From Myxococcales bacterium (GTDB taxonomy: Bacteria; Myxococcota_A; Bradymonadia; UBA7976; UBA1532): DNA of 64,000 nt. Within the stretch, counting starts at the first letter, position 1; each line of letters begins with the position of its first letter. The notes under the pieces were generated by a model. That model was not told the origin of the DNA. It did not search any database and saw nothing but the letters and a program-made list of their open reading frames with translations. Below are positions 23,733-32,651 of this stretch, piece by piece. Both the position numbers and the translations under genes were made by a program. The stretch lies in the NCBI GenBank assembly GCA_020633555.1, contig JACKDL010000021.1, forward strand, positions 1 to 64,000, in the 5' to 3' direction.

Positions 23733-26270
23733 CTACGGCTCGCGGACGCCCGCCACCTGCCACGACTGGTTCGAGCAGTCGGTGAAGTCGCAGGCCAGGC
23801 CGGCGAAGCGCACCTCGAACACCCCTCGCCAGGTGTCGGCGTCCTCGAAGGTGCCCCGCAGGATGTAGGTCTCGGTGCAGCCGAAGTCGCCGCCGGGCAG
23901 TGCCCCGCGCACCTCGAAGTCGGGGCCCACGGGGGCCGGCCGCTGCGACATCAGCGCGGGCGCGCCCAGCACGTCGAGCTGGCCGCCGGCCACGCTGAAG
24001 CTGAAGCCGCGCACGTCGAAGCTGAGCGCCTCGTCGCCCAGGAAGTCGAAGCAGGTGTAGACCATCTGCGGATCGGCGTCGTAGGTGCCCGGGTAGGCGA
24101 TGGGCGCGCCGCAGGCCGGCACGTCGGGCTGCTCGGCGCAGTTGACCTCACAGCCGTTGTCCAGCGAGCCGTCGGCGTCCACGAAGCCATCGTCGCAGAA
24201 GCGCAGCCGGCACATGCCCAGGTCGCAGCGGGTCCAGGCGTTGTCCCGCAGGCAAGACTGGCCGCAGGCGCCGCAGTTCTCGCCGTCGAAGTCGGTGTCG
24301 AAGTCTTCGTCCACCCGGCCATCACAGTCGTTGTCAGCGCCGTCGCAGGCCTCGGCGGCGGGCTGGCACTCGCAGCCGTTGCGGGCGTCGCGATCGGCGT
24401 CCAGGAACGCGCCCTGGCAGTCGCCCATCCGGCACTGGCCCTGGCTGCACAGCGCCTCGGCGTTGGCGAAGCCGCAGGCGTTGCCGCAGCGGCCGCAGTG
24501 GGCGGGATCGCCGCTCAGATCGAAGCCCTCGTCCACCCGGCCATCGCAGTCCTGATCGGCCCCGTCGCACACCTCGGGCCCCGCCGGCGCGCACTCGCAG
24601 CCGTTGGCGGGGTCGCCGTCGGCGTCCACGAAGTCGCCCTGGCACCCGTCGAGCCGGCACTGGCCCGCCACGCACAGGGGCAGCCCGTTGCGGTAGGCGC
24701 ACACCACGCCGCAGCCCCCGCAGTTCAGCGGATCGGCCCGCACGTCGAAGGCCTCGTCCAGCCGCCCATCGCAGTCGTCGTCGCGGCCGTTGCACGCCTC
24801 GGCCCCCGCGGGCTGGCAGGCGTACTCGCAGCCGTTCGCCGGGTCGCGATCCACGTCGTGGTGGCCCGCCTCGCAGGCTTGGAGTTGGCACAGCCCCTCC
24901 TGGCAGGCGGGCACGCCGAAGGCGTAGGCGCACACCCGGCCGCAGCGCCCGCAGTGGCTGGGATCGGCGTGCAGATCGAAGCCCTCGTCCACGCGCCCAT
25001 CGCAGTCGTCGTCGTCGCCGTCGCACACCTCGGCGCCGCTGGGCCGGCAGGCGTACTCGCAGCCGTTGTCGTAGGCGCCGTCCAGATCCACGAAGCCCTC
25101 GCTGCAGCCCGCCAGGGCGCAGGCGCCCTCGTCGCAGCGGGTGATGGCCCCCGGGCGGTCGCAGCGGGCGCCGCACTGGCCGCAGTGGGCCGGATCGGCC
25201 TGCAGGTCGAAGACTTCGTCGGTGCGCCCATCGCAGTCGTCGTCGCGGCCGTCGCACACCTCGTCGCCGCGGGCCGCGCAGGCGTACTCGCAGCCGTTCT
25301 CGGGCGCCCCGTCCAGATCCACGAAGCCCGGCGTACACGCGCCCAGGGCGCAGGCGCCGTCCACGCAGGCCGGCGTGGCGTTCGGCACCGCGCAGGCCTG
25401 CCCACAGGCGCCGCAGTGGGCCACGTCGGCCTGCAGATCGAAGTCCTCGTCCGCGGCGCCATCGCAGTCATCGTCCACGCCGTCGCAGCGCTCGTCGCGG
25501 GGCGTGCAGGCGCCCGCCTCGCAGCCGTTGCCGGGATCCCCGTCGGCGTCCACCCGGCCCGGGGCGCAGGCGGCGATGGCGCAGGCGCCGTCCACGCAGG
25601 CCGGCTCGGCGTCCCGCAGGGCGCAGGCCTGGCCGCAGCCGCCGCAGTGGGCCACGTCGGCCTGCAGATCAAAGCCCTCGTCCACGGCGCCGTCGCAGTC
25701 GTTGTCGATTGTGTCACACGCCTCGACGCCGCCCCGGGTCACGGTGCACGGGTACTCGCAGCCGTTGGCCGCGTCGCCGTCCAGGTCGTGCGCGCCGGCC
25801 CGGCAGGGCCCCATCTGGCAGGCCCCGGCCACACACAGCGCCTCGGCCTCGGGGTAGGCGCACGCCCGCTCGCAGGCCCCGCAGTGATCGGGATCGGCCT
25901 GCAGGTCAACCCCGTCGCACGGGCCCTCTTCGGGCAGGCAGATGAGGGTGGCGTCGGCGCCGGCGTTGTTCACGCGGCCGCAGAACCAGCCCGTGGGGCA
26001 GTCGGCGTCCTCGTCGCACAGGCCCGAGCACACCTGCACCCCGTCGGGGCCGCGGATGCAGAAGCCCGACAGGCACTCGGCGGCCCGCTCACAGGGGGCG
26101 CCCAGGCCCGCGGGGGCCTGCACCGCCATGTCGGCGGGCGCCTGGTCCAGATCCGGGCCCAGGTCCACCGCGGGCGGGGCCTGATCGGGCGCCGCCGGGG
26201 CCTCGCCGTCCTCACAGCCCGCCAGCCCAAGCGCCAGGGCCACGCCCAGCGCCCACACGCACCCCCGCAT
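23733..26270 (-). CDS. MopE-type cysteine-rich repeat lipoprotein
   Basis: 845 aa from ATG 26270 (AGGGGGG site upstream). The lipobox LALGLAGC19 is followed by an Asp/Pro/Ala-rich linker (20-55). A cysteine-rich module (60-115) comes next, then one partial and seven full repeats of about 72 residues (about 118-708). Each repeat combines a Ca-binding-like CDGxDxDCDGxxDExFDL segment, a CGxCGxxC knot and a DxDxxxxNGCE tail. The C-terminal domain (710-845) is beta-rich with four cysteines. Homologous repeats occur in many Myxococcota surface proteins and in MopE, a copper-binding surface protein of methanotrophs. The role is probably cell-surface binding or adhesion. Divergent from a nitroreductase gene. 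Confidence 0.85.
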   Translation of the reverse strand: MRGCVWALGVALALGLAGCEDGEAPAAPDQAPPAVDLGPDLDQAPADMAVQAPAGLGAPCERAAECLSGFCIRGPDGVQVCSGLCDEDADCPTGWFCGRVNNAGADATLICLPEEGPCDGVDLQADPDHCGACERACAYPEAEALCVAGACQMGPCRAGAHDLDGDAANGCEYPCTVTRGGVEACDTIDNDCDGAVDEGFDLQADVAHCGGCGQACALRDAEPACVDGACAIAACAPGRVDADGDPGNGCEAGACTPRDERCDGVDDDCDGAADEDFDLQADVAHCGACGQACAVPNATPACVDGACALGACTPGFVDLDGAPENGCEYACAARGDEVCDGRDDDCDGRTDEVFDLQADPAHCGQCGARCDRPGAITRCDEGACALAGCSEGFVDLDGAYDNGCEYACRPSGAEVCDGDDDDCDGRVDEGFDLHADPSHCGRCGRVCAYAFGVPACQEGLCQLQACEAGHHDVDRDPANGCEYACQPAGAEACNGRDDDCDGRLDEAFDVRADPLNCGGCGVVCAYRNGLPLCVAGQCRLDGCQGDFVDADGDPANGCECAPAGPEVCDGADQDCDGRVDEGFDLSGDPAHCGRCGNACGFANAEALCSQGQCRMGDCQGAFLDADRDARNGCECQPAAEACDGADNDCDGRVDEDFDTDFDGENCGACGQSCLRDNAWTRCDLGMCRLRFCDDGFVDADGSLDNGCEVNCAEQPDVPACGAPIAYPGTYDADPQMVYTCFDFLGDEALSFDVRGFSFSVAGGQLDVLGAPALMSQRPAPVGPDFEVRGALPGGDFGCTETYILRGTFEDADTWRGVFEVRFAGLACDFTDCSNQSWQVAGVREP
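24147..25919 (-). repeat. Tandem coding repeats, about 216 bp unit (seven full plus one partial)
   Basis: In-frame repeat array inside the MopE-type lipoprotein. Units diverge from one another in the loops while the Cys, Asp and Gly positions are kept, which indicates an old duplication under selection rather than a recent expansion. Confidence 0.85.
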
Positions 26271-26457
26271 GGACCATCCCCCCTGTGTCGCGCCCCGCAC
26301 GAACCCCCGCGCCGGGAAGTTCGCTGTCGCTGCACCATTCCAACTGCAGCGGCCCGGTCCAGTCCACCCCCGCGGCGCTACGCCCGACAGATCGCCGCGA
26401 CCTTCGCCGGGCGGCGGCCATCGAAGGCGCACCCCCGTTGTTCCGGAGCGCTGCGCC

Positions 26458-27018
26458 ATGCAGGCCCTCGACCTGATCCTCAGTCGCAAGACCGCCCACG
26501 ACTACGCCCGCACCGAGGTGGACGAGGCCATCGTGGACCGGGCCCTGCTGGCCGCCCACCACGCCCCCTGCCACAAGCACACCTGGCCCTGGCGCTTCAC
26601 CAAGGTGGGGCGCGCCACCCGCGAGGCCTTCGTGCCCACGGCCGTGGCCCTGAAGAGCCAGGGGCGGGCCACGCCGCTGCCCGAGAAGGCCGCGCAGAAG
26701 ATCCGCGAGAAGCTGGTGGATCCCGCCTGGCTGGTGGTGGTCACCCAGGTGCTGGCCGAGGATCCCCACCGCCGGCAGGAGGACTACGCCGCCTGCGCCG
26801 CCGCCATCCAGAACATGCAGCTCGCGCTGCAGGCCGAGGGCGTGCACAGCAAGTGGGGCAGCGGCGACCTCACCCGCCACCCCGCCGTGCTGGAGATGCT
26901 GGGCGTGGACGGCAACCTCGAGGACGTGGTGGGCTTCATCTGGATCGGCCACCCGCTGGCGCCGCCCAAGGGCGTGCCCCGGCCGGCCCTGGACGGGTTC
27001 GTGCGCCGCCTGCCCTAG
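26458..27018 (+). CDS. Nitroreductase family protein (YdjA-like short form)
   Basis: 186 aa. The N-terminal RKTAHDYA and DRALLAAHHAPCHKHTWPWRF segments bind FMN phosphate as in nitroreductases, and AAIQNMQLALQAEGVHSKWGSG matches the conserved dimer-interface helix. The C-terminal GFIWIGHP is typical. The length fits the small YdjA/TdsD group, which reduce nitro compounds or quinones with NAD(P)H or act as flavin stores. The ATG at 26458 has GGAG nine nt upstream; a longer frame reaching 26269 lacks a good start. Substrate unknown. Confidence 0.88.
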   Translation: MQALDLILSRKTAHDYARTEVDEAIVDRALLAAHHAPCHKHTWPWRFTKVGRATREAFVPTAVALKSQGRATPLPEKAAQKIREKLVDPAWLVVVTQVLAEDPHRRQEDYAACAAAIQNMQLALQAEGVHSKWGSGDLTRHPAVLEMLGVDGNLEDVVGFIWIGHPLAPPKGVPRPALDGFVRRLP

Positions 27019-27167
27019 ACCCCCTGCCCTGACCCACCCGCGGTGAGGGCCGTTGCCCCCGCCGGGCCGGATGCTCCACCATCGGCCCCAGGCCGGCTCG
27101 GGGGGCGCCGGCGCAGCCACTGCGCAGCCCTGATCCGACCGCCGCAGCCCCGTCGCGGAGGTCCGTC

Positions 27168-29030
27168 ATGCGCGCGTCTGTCATGCGTTGGTCCCGACTG
27201 CTCGCCCTGGCCCTGTGGGCCGCGCCCTCCCTCGGCCTGGCCGTGGGCGACCCCCTGGGCCCCGATCCCGATCGGGTGTTCGAGGGCAACCTGGACTACG
27301 CGGTCACCGCGGCCACCCAACTCATCTGTCAGGACGGGAGCTGCGCGGGCTCGGGGCACCAGTGCCAGGGCCAGCCCGCCGCCACCGCCGTGCTCGACGT
27401 GATCCCCGAGAGCCCCACCCTGGTGGTGGAGTACGCCCAGCTCAACTGGTTCGCCTCGCTCCCCCAGGGCCAGGCGCCCGATCTGGAGGTGACCTTCACC
27501 CCGCCGGGCGGCGCCGCGACCCCCGTGCAGGCCGATCCGGTGCTCTCCGAGGCCTTCGACGACGGGCTGGCCGGGCAGGAGTGCCAGATCGTCCAGCTCA
27601 TCTGCCCCGCCCTTCAGAGCTGCGCGCTGACCTTCCACTCCAGCTACGCCGACGTCACCGACGTGCTCGAAGCCCACCGGCAGGCGGGCGGGACCCTGAA
27701 CGGCCTGTACCGGCTCGCCGACGCCACCGTGCCCGGCTCGAGCAGCGACGACCCCGGCACCGCCATCGCCAGCGTGGGCAGCCTGACCATCGGCGGCTGG
27801 TCGCTGTTCGTGGTGTACCGCGACGAGGCCAACCTGGGCCTGCGCCGCATCTACTTCTACAAGGGCCTGGAGCTGAACGAGGGCGAGGATCGCATGATCA
27901 CCGCCCGGGGCTTCCGCGCGCCGCCCGACGCGGCGGTGGACCTGAGCTACCTGGTGCTCGAGGGCGACGAGGGCATCAGCGGAGACGGCATCGCCTTCAA
28001 CGGCCAGCGACTGAGCGACGGCTGCAACCCGCAGAACAACAGCTTCAACAGCACGGTGAACTCGGGGCGCGCCGACGGGCAGTGCCAGCGGGGCGTCAAC
28101 GGCGTCGATCTGGACACCTTCCACGTGGAGGGCGCGCTGGAGGCGGGCGACACCGAGGCCAACGTCACCTTCATCATCCCCCGCGGCGACGGCCTGTTCA
28201 CCGCCGGCGAGCAGCTCTTCACCAACTGGCTCGTGCTGGCCTTCGACCACATCCCGCCCGACTTCAGCGACGTGAAGCCCCAGAAGCGGGCGGCGCCCCC
28301 GGGCGGCAGCGAGGTCTACCCGGGCGACCGCATCGACTACCTGATCGAGGTGCGCAACAACGGCGGCGACTTCGCCGACGACGTGGTGCTCACCGACGGC
28401 ATCCCCGAGGGCACCGACTACGTGGCTGGCAGCAGCGCCGTGGACCGCCGGCCCATCGTGGACGCCTTCGGCGGCGGCTCCCCCTGGGTGGATGGATTCA
28501 ACCTCACCGAGCTGCCCGAGATCGAGACCATCGGCCCCGGCGAGAGCCACACGATCCAGTTCAGCGTCACCGTGCGGGAGGACGCCCCCGACACCATCGT
28601 GAACGTGGCCTACATCGAGGCGCCCGGGGCCCCGCGGGCCGAGACGCTGCCCGTGACGCACCTGGTGGTGCGCGGCCCCCGGCCCGACGGCGGGGCCGAG
28701 CCCGACCTGGGCCCGCCCGAAGACATGGGCGAAGCCCCGCCGGCCGATCTGGGCGCGGCCCCCGAGGCCGGCACGCCCGACGCCAACTTCGCCAGCGACG
28801 CGGGGGGCTGCCCCGCGGGCACGACCCTGGTGGGCGAGCGCTGCGAGTCCCTGTGCGGCGAGGGCCTGATCTTCGTGCGCGAGTGCGGGGCCTGCCGGCC
28901 GGCCGAGGACCCCACCTGCGAGGGCGGGGGCGCCAACAGCGGCTGTGGCTGTGATGTTCAGGGGGGTGAGCCGGCGCCGGCCTGGCTGCTGCTGGGCCTG
29001 CTGCTGGGGCTGCGACGCCGACGGCGCTGA
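27168..29030 (+). CDS. Secreted DUF11-containing protein with MYXO-CTERM-like sorting tail
   Basis: 620 aa; ATG 27168 with GGAGG at 6-nt spacing. Signal peptide 1-26, then an N-terminal beta-rich module (30-365) with GGWSLFVVYRD and IYFYKGLELNEG segments that recur in Myxococcota adhesin-like proteins. A DUF11-type immunoglobulin-like domain follows (about 385-495, GDRIDYLIEVRNNGGDFADDVVLTDGIPEG). Next come an Asp/Pro linker and a cysteine-rich segment. The C-terminus ends with GCGCD, a hydrophobic helix (WLLLGLLLGL) and RRRRR, the layout of MYXO-CTERM sorting signals. It is likely exposed on, or released from, the outer surface. Confidence 0.85.
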   Translation: MRASVMRWSRLLALALWAAPSLGLAVGDPLGPDPDRVFEGNLDYAVTAATQLICQDGSCAGSGHQCQGQPAATAVLDVIPESPTLVVEYAQLNWFASLPQGQAPDLEVTFTPPGGAATPVQADPVLSEAFDDGLAGQECQIVQLICPALQSCALTFHSSYADVTDVLEAHRQAGGTLNGLYRLADATVPGSSSDDPGTAIASVGSLTIGGWSLFVVYRDEANLGLRRIYFYKGLELNEGEDRMITARGFRAPPDAAVDLSYLVLEGDEGISGDGIAFNGQRLSDGCNPQNNSFNSTVNSGRADGQCQRGVNGVDLDTFHVEGALEAGDTEANVTFIIPRGDGLFTAGEQLFTNWLVLAFDHIPPDFSDVKPQKRAAPPGGSEVYPGDRIDYLIEVRNNGGDFADDVVLTDGIPEGTDYVAGSSAVDRRPIVDAFGGGSPWVDGFNLTELPEIETIGPGESHTIQFSVTVREDAPDTIVNVAYIEAPGAPRAETLPVTHLVVRGPRPDGGAEPDLGPPEDMGEAPPADLGAAPEAGTPDANFASDAGGCPAGTTLVGERCESLCGEGLIFVRECGACRPAEDPTCEGGGANSGCGCDVQGGEPAPAWLLLGLLLGLRRRRR

Positions 29031-29059
29031 GGCCGGACTCGGCGGCCTCGGCGCCCGAC

Positions 29060-29866
29060 TCAGGCGATCCGCACCGTCCGCTCCCGCGGGCCCGCCTGAG
29101 CGGGCGCCGGGGTGACCACAGCGTCATCCAGCAGGCCATCGAAGGACAGCTCGTCGAAGTCCACCGGCTCAGCCGGCGGCGCGGTGGTCGGCGTGCGCCC
29201 CCGCCCGGCCCGCTGCTCGTCCAAGGTGGCCATGGCGGCCAGCAGCGCGTTGTCGAAGCTGCGGTCGATGGTGCGGGGCCCCGCCACGCTGGGGATCAGC
29301 CGCAGGTGGCCCTCGGCCAGGCGCAGCAGCCGCACCAGCGCGTCCACCCCGCTGGCGCTCCCCGCCCCCGCGTGGACCATCTGCCCGTCCTCGAAGACGA
29401 TGACCCCGGCGTCTTCGACCTCCAGCGTCAGGGACCGCCGCAGGTGGTGACACATCTGCAGCACGTCAGGCAGGGACAGGCCGTCGAAGGCCACCTGGAA
29501 GCCCGCGCCCATGGCCAGGGCCCGCTCCACCGTCTCGATGGCCTCCGCCGGCTGGAAGGGTTTGACCAGCAGGTCCACCACGCCGTGACGCATCAGCCGC
29601 TTCATGTCGGCGGCGCTGGCGTAGGCGCTCATGGCCACCACGCGCATCCGCGGGACCTCTGCCTGGCAACGGGCCACCAGGTCGATGCCGTTCATCCGGG
29701 GCAGCACCAGGTCGGTGACCATCACCTGGAACTCCCCGGTGCGCGCCAGGATCAGCGCCCGCTCGGCCCGGTCCACCGCGGTGACCTCCAGGCCTTCGCC
29801 GGCGAACAGATCCGAGAGGATGCGCCGCACGAGGAGGTCATCGTCCACCACAAGCACCTTTGCCAT
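29060..29866 (-). CDS. Response regulator with REC and DUF4388 (PATAN) domains
   Basis: 268 aa from ATG 29866 with an AGAGGTG site 5 nt upstream; a frame extending to 29917 is less likely. REC domain 1-120: acidic pocket D8-D10, phospho-acceptor D52 (VTDLVLP), S80 and K102 (VKPF) are all present. Residues about 135-235 form a DUF4388/PATAN domain (GLSLPDVLQMCHHLRRSLTLEV, then GVIVFEDGQMVHA), common in Myxococcota and cyanobacterial signalling proteins and thought to mediate protein contacts. No DNA-binding domain is seen. No histidine kinase is adjacent. An upstream 13-bp motif is shared with the pseudokinase gene. Confidence 0.9.
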   Translation of the reverse strand: MAKVLVVDDDLLVRRILSDLFAGEGLEVTAVDRAERALILARTGEFQVMVTDLVLPRMNGIDLVARCQAEVPRMRVVAMSAYASAADMKRLMRHGVVDLLVKPFQPAEAIETVERALAMGAGFQVAFDGLSLPDVLQMCHHLRRSLTLEVEDAGVIVFEDGQMVHAGAGSASGVDALVRLLRLAEGHLRLIPSVAGPRTIDRSFDNALLAAMATLDEQRAGRGRTPTTAPPAEPVDFDELSFDGLLDDAVVTPAPAQAGPRERTVRIA

Positions 29867-29946
29867 CCCACACCTCTCAGGCCGTTCACTGCGCCCGCAA
29901 GGCCGGGCACGCCCCACATCCTCACAAAACGTACATAACCTTTAAT

Positions 29947-29959
29947 TCCGGCTCAAGTT
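29947..29959 (-). promoter_or_regulatory. Shared upstream element AACTTGAGCCGGA (regulator copy)
   Basis: On the minus strand the 13-mer AACTTGAGCCGGA lies about 80 nt upstream of the REC-DUF4388 start, directly followed by the only AT-rich stretch of this gap (29925-29946). The same 13-mer precedes the pseudokinase gene at 59865-59877. Probable promoter element or operator. Confidence 0.35.
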
Positions 29960-30011
29960 CCCGGTGAAAGTCGGCCGGATAAGTGGTGGGGCGGGCGCGG
30001 GCGGGGGGCGT

Positions 30012-30752
30012 TCAGGCTTCGGCGTGGCCGGCCACCACCACCAGGTGGGGCGCCTCGTCGTCGGCGGGGCCGCCCTCGAAGTCACCCCACAGGCCCAGCA
30101 GCGTCAGGCCCGCCTGCGACAGCAGCTCGCCGAGCTGGCTGCGCAGCAGGTAGTGGTGGTGCAGCACCTGCTCGTGGGGGGCCTCGCCGGGGGCCTCGAA
30201 GCGGTAGTGCACCTTCCAGCAGCGGTCCTCGGGCGCGTGCACGTCCAGCTCGTGGACCTGGATGGCCCGGTCGCCGTCGTGGATCTCGCAGAGCCACTCG
30301 AAGTCGTCGCCCCCCTCAAGGTCATCGGGGTCGACGATCTGGTAGCCGTCCAGGGCCAGCAGCCCGTCGGGGGCCAGGTGCGCCGCCATGGCGGTCAGCG
30401 CCTGCACCACCTCGGCGTCGTCGGCCAGGCAGAACAGGCCGCAATAGGGCACCAGGATGCGTTCGAAGCTGCGCCCCAGGGTGAAGCCGCGCATGTCCCC
30501 GGCCACAAGGGTGACCTGCTCGCTCAGGCCCTCCTCGGCGAGCTGCTGCGCCGCCGCCGCCCGCATCGCGTCGTCGAGCTCCAGCGCCCACACCCGGTGA
30601 CCCGCCCGGGCCAGCGCCCCGCTCACCCGCCCCCAGCCCGCGCCGATCTCGAGCACGTCGCCCGCGCCCTCGCAGACCCGCAGGTAGAAGTCCACGTCAC
30701 CGGGGTTGCCCACGTGGAGCAGCCGATACAGGCGGGTCGGATCCAGGCTCAT
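30012..30752 (-). CDS. Class I SAM-dependent methyltransferase
   Basis: 246 aa. Motif I is VLEIGAGWGRVSGALARAGH (residues about 33-52), acidic motif II is WALELDD, motif III AGDMRGF and motif IV/post LAPDGLLALDGY. The C-terminal half (150-245) is beta-rich with several Glu/His-rich strands (ELDVHAPEDRCWKVHYRFEAPG, EQVLHHHYLLRS), resembling small-molecule methyltransferases of the Methyltransf_25 type. Its start overlaps the stop of the upstream K+ channel gene by 4 nt (ATGA), so the two are translationally coupled, an odd pairing. Substrate unknown. Confidence 0.85.
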   Translation of the reverse strand: MSLDPTRLYRLLHVGNPGDVDFYLRVCEGAGDVLEIGAGWGRVSGALARAGHRVWALELDDAMRAAAAQQLAEEGLSEQVTLVAGDMRGFTLGRSFERILVPYCGLFCLADDAEVVQALTAMAAHLAPDGLLALDGYQIVDPDDLEGGDDFEWLCEIHDGDRAIQVHELDVHAPEDRCWKVHYRFEAPGEAPHEQVLHHHYLLRSQLGELLSQAGLTLLGLWGDFEGGPADDEAPHLVVVAGHAEA

Positions 30753-31612
30753 GGGCGGGGCTCCTCGTCGGGCACGGTGTCGTGGAAGCGCCCGAAGTCC
30801 AGGCGCAGCGCGCCGTCGGGCAGCCGCTCAATGACGTCCACGAAGCGGTGCCCCCAGCGCACGTCCTGGGCGCGGTACAGGTGCCGGTCGTGCACGGTCT
30901 GCCCATAGGTCACGTCGTGGCCGGTCAGCGTCACCAGCAGGAACATCTCGTCGGCGCACATGGCCTGGGCGTCCAGCCCGTACATCGGACTGCTGGCGTC
31001 GATGCGGTGCATGACCTGCCACGACATGGAGAAGAACGGCGTGCGGTGCCGCACCAGGGCCACGTCGTGGAGCTGCCGCAGGGTGTGCCCCTCGGTGCTC
31101 TGGTAGCTGCGCAGCAGGGTCACCGACAGGGTGGCCTCCACCAGCTCGATGCCCCGGGCGTTGCCCACGCGGAACATGAAGGTGGGCACGCCATCGAAGA
31201 CGCTCACCACCGCCGTGTTGCTGAAGATGACGTTGGCCCGCGGCCGCGCGAACTTCGCGAAGGCCAGCCCGGTGGCCACCGCCCCGAACACGATGCCCGC
31301 CAGCGACTCGGCGGTGACGAGCCAGTCGGCGTACGCGGTCTTGGGCGCCAGCCCCCCGAAGCCGATGGTGCTGAAGGACTGCACGCTGAAGAAGAAGGCG
31401 TCGGTGAGCCGGCCCGGCTCGGCGTTCGCGATGACGTCGCCGCCCAGCAGGTACAGGCCCGCAAACAGGGCGTTGACCCCCAGGAAGGCGGTGATCAGCA
31501 GGCCCGCCAGGTGCACCCACGAGCGCTCGATGAGCACCACGTACAGGTCGGCGAGCAGGTTGCGCGGGATCCCCACCCGGGTGACGTTGTTGATGGGCTC
31601 GCGGCGGGCCAT
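30749..31612 (-). CDS. Bacterial inward-rectifier potassium channel (KirBac-like)
   Basis: 287 aa from ATG 31612; a longer frame to 31666 adds a hydrophilic tail and is not needed. TM1 about 33-58, pore loop with selectivity filter STIGFGG (GFG instead of the usual GYG), TM2 about 105-130. Then comes the Kir hallmark ARPRANVIFS and a cytoplasmic beta-sandwich (LMFRVGNxRG-like at TFMFRVGNARG). KirBac channels conduct K+ and are gated by the cytoplasmic domain and by membrane lipids; anionic lipids such as PIP2 modulate relatives. Coupled to a methyltransferase gene. Confidence 0.9.
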   Translation of the reverse strand: MARREPINNVTRVGIPRNLLADLYVVLIERSWVHLAGLLITAFLGVNALFAGLYLLGGDVIANAEPGRLTDAFFFSVQSFSTIGFGGLAPKTAYADWLVTAESLAGIVFGAVATGLAFAKFARPRANVIFSNTAVVSVFDGVPTFMFRVGNARGIELVEATLSVTLLRSYQSTEGHTLRQLHDVALVRHRTPFFSMSWQVMHRIDASSPMYGLDAQAMCADEMFLLVTLTGHDVTYGQTVHDRHLYRAQDVRWGHRFVDVIERLPDGALRLDFGRFHDTVPDEEPRP

Positions 31613-31729
31613 GGCGGCAAGGATGCCCCACCTGGGGCCCAGTTGCACTGCGCCGCTACACTGCACGTCGCGGGTGCGCCCGCCGCCGGTGGCGTGCTAT
31701 CCCCCGCTCCCCAACCCCTGGAGGCGCCC

Positions 31730-32548
31730 GTGACCGATCCCGAGATCACCCCCGAGTCCTTCCCGCTCCTGCGCGACGGCCAGCCGGTGGTCATCATCGA
31801 CGAGCGCCGGCAGAGCCACTACGTGGTCCTCAAGGCGGGGGGCGGCACGAACTTCAAGGGCAACCAGATCGCCCACGACGACCTCATCGGGCGCCCCGAC
31901 GGCTGCACCGTGCACAGCCACAAGGGCAAGCGCTTCGAGGTGCTGAGCGCCACCTACGAGGACCACGCCCTGGGCATGCCGCGGCACGCGGCCATCGTGT
32001 ACCCGAAGGACACCGCGGCCATCGCCCTGCACGCCGACCTGAAGCCGGGCCTGACGGTGGTCGAGGCGGGCCTGGGCTCGGGGGCGCTGTCCATCGCCCT
32101 GCTGCGGGCCATCGGGCCCACCGGGAAGCTCTACACCTACGAGAAGATCCCCGACGCCATCGTCCGCGCGAAGAAGAACATCGCGCTGGCCATGGGCGAC
32201 ACGTCCAACCACACCATCCACGAAGAGGCGGACATCTACGAGGGCATCCGCGAGCGGAGCGTGGACCGGGTGGTGCTGGACGTGCCCGAGCCCTGGCAGG
32301 TGCTGCCCCACGCCAAGGAGGTGGTGCGGCCGGGCGGCGGCATCGCCATCTTCGTGCCCACCGCGCTGCAGATGCACGAGACGGTACAGGAGCTGTACCG
32401 CGTGGGCGGCTTCATCGAGTTCAAGGCCATGGAGATCCTGGAGCGCCGCTGGAAGGTCAGCGCCCGCTCGGTGCGGCCCGAGAACCAGATGATCGCCCAC
32501 ACCGGGTTCTTGATGTTCGCCCGCCGCACCGCGCCCCGCGACGCCTGA
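31730..32548 (+). CDS. trmI: tRNA (adenine-N1)-methyltransferase, TrmI family
   Basis: 272 aa from a GTG at 31730 with GGAGG at 5-nt spacing. N-terminal beta domain (1-65) and Rossmann domain with SAM motif VVEAGLGSGALSIALLRA, acidic loop TYEKIPDA, catalytic DVPEPWQVLPHAKEVVRPGG and C-terminal RPENQMIAHTGFLMFARR. These match the TrmI/Gcd14 family that makes m1A58 (m1A57/58) in the T-loop of tRNA (EC 2.1.1.220), a thermostabilising modification in many bacteria. Divergent from the Kir channel gene, 117 nt away. Confidence 0.92.
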   Translation: MTDPEITPESFPLLRDGQPVVIIDERRQSHYVVLKAGGGTNFKGNQIAHDDLIGRPDGCTVHSHKGKRFEVLSATYEDHALGMPRHAAIVYPKDTAAIALHADLKPGLTVVEAGLGSGALSIALLRAIGPTGKLYTYEKIPDAIVRAKKNIALAMGDTSNHTIHEEADIYEGIRERSVDRVVLDVPEPWQVLPHAKEVVRPGGGIAIFVPTALQMHETVQELYRVGGFIEFKAMEILERRWKVSARSVRPENQMIAHTGFLMFARRTAPRDA

Positions 32549-32605
32549 GCCGGCCCCCGCGCCGCACGCGGGCCCGCCGTGTCATCCTGAGTTTGCGACC
32601 CGCCG

Positions 32606-32611
32606 GATAAT
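32606..32611 (+). promoter_or_regulatory. Candidate -10 element upstream of the heme oxygenase-like gene
   Basis: GATAAT (5 of 6 to TATAAT) lies 40 nt before the ATG in an otherwise GC-rich gap. No convincing -35 is found at 17 nt, so an activator may be needed or the match is chance. Confidence 0.25.
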
Positions 32612-32651
32612 CCCCCAGACTCAACGGGACCTCGCCACCCGAGCCGCCGCC

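Noticed and set aside
24147..25919. Regular repeats that might be a CRISPR array
   Set aside because: The repeats are coding, about 216 bp, without short identical direct repeats and unique spacers, and encode a MopE-type domain.
29952..29990. Sigma-28 (flagellar) promoter, CTCAAGTT-N14-GCCGGATAA on the plus strand
   Set aside because: The -10 has an inserted base relative to GCCGATAA and no plus-strand gene follows for 1.7 kb; no flagellar genes are present.
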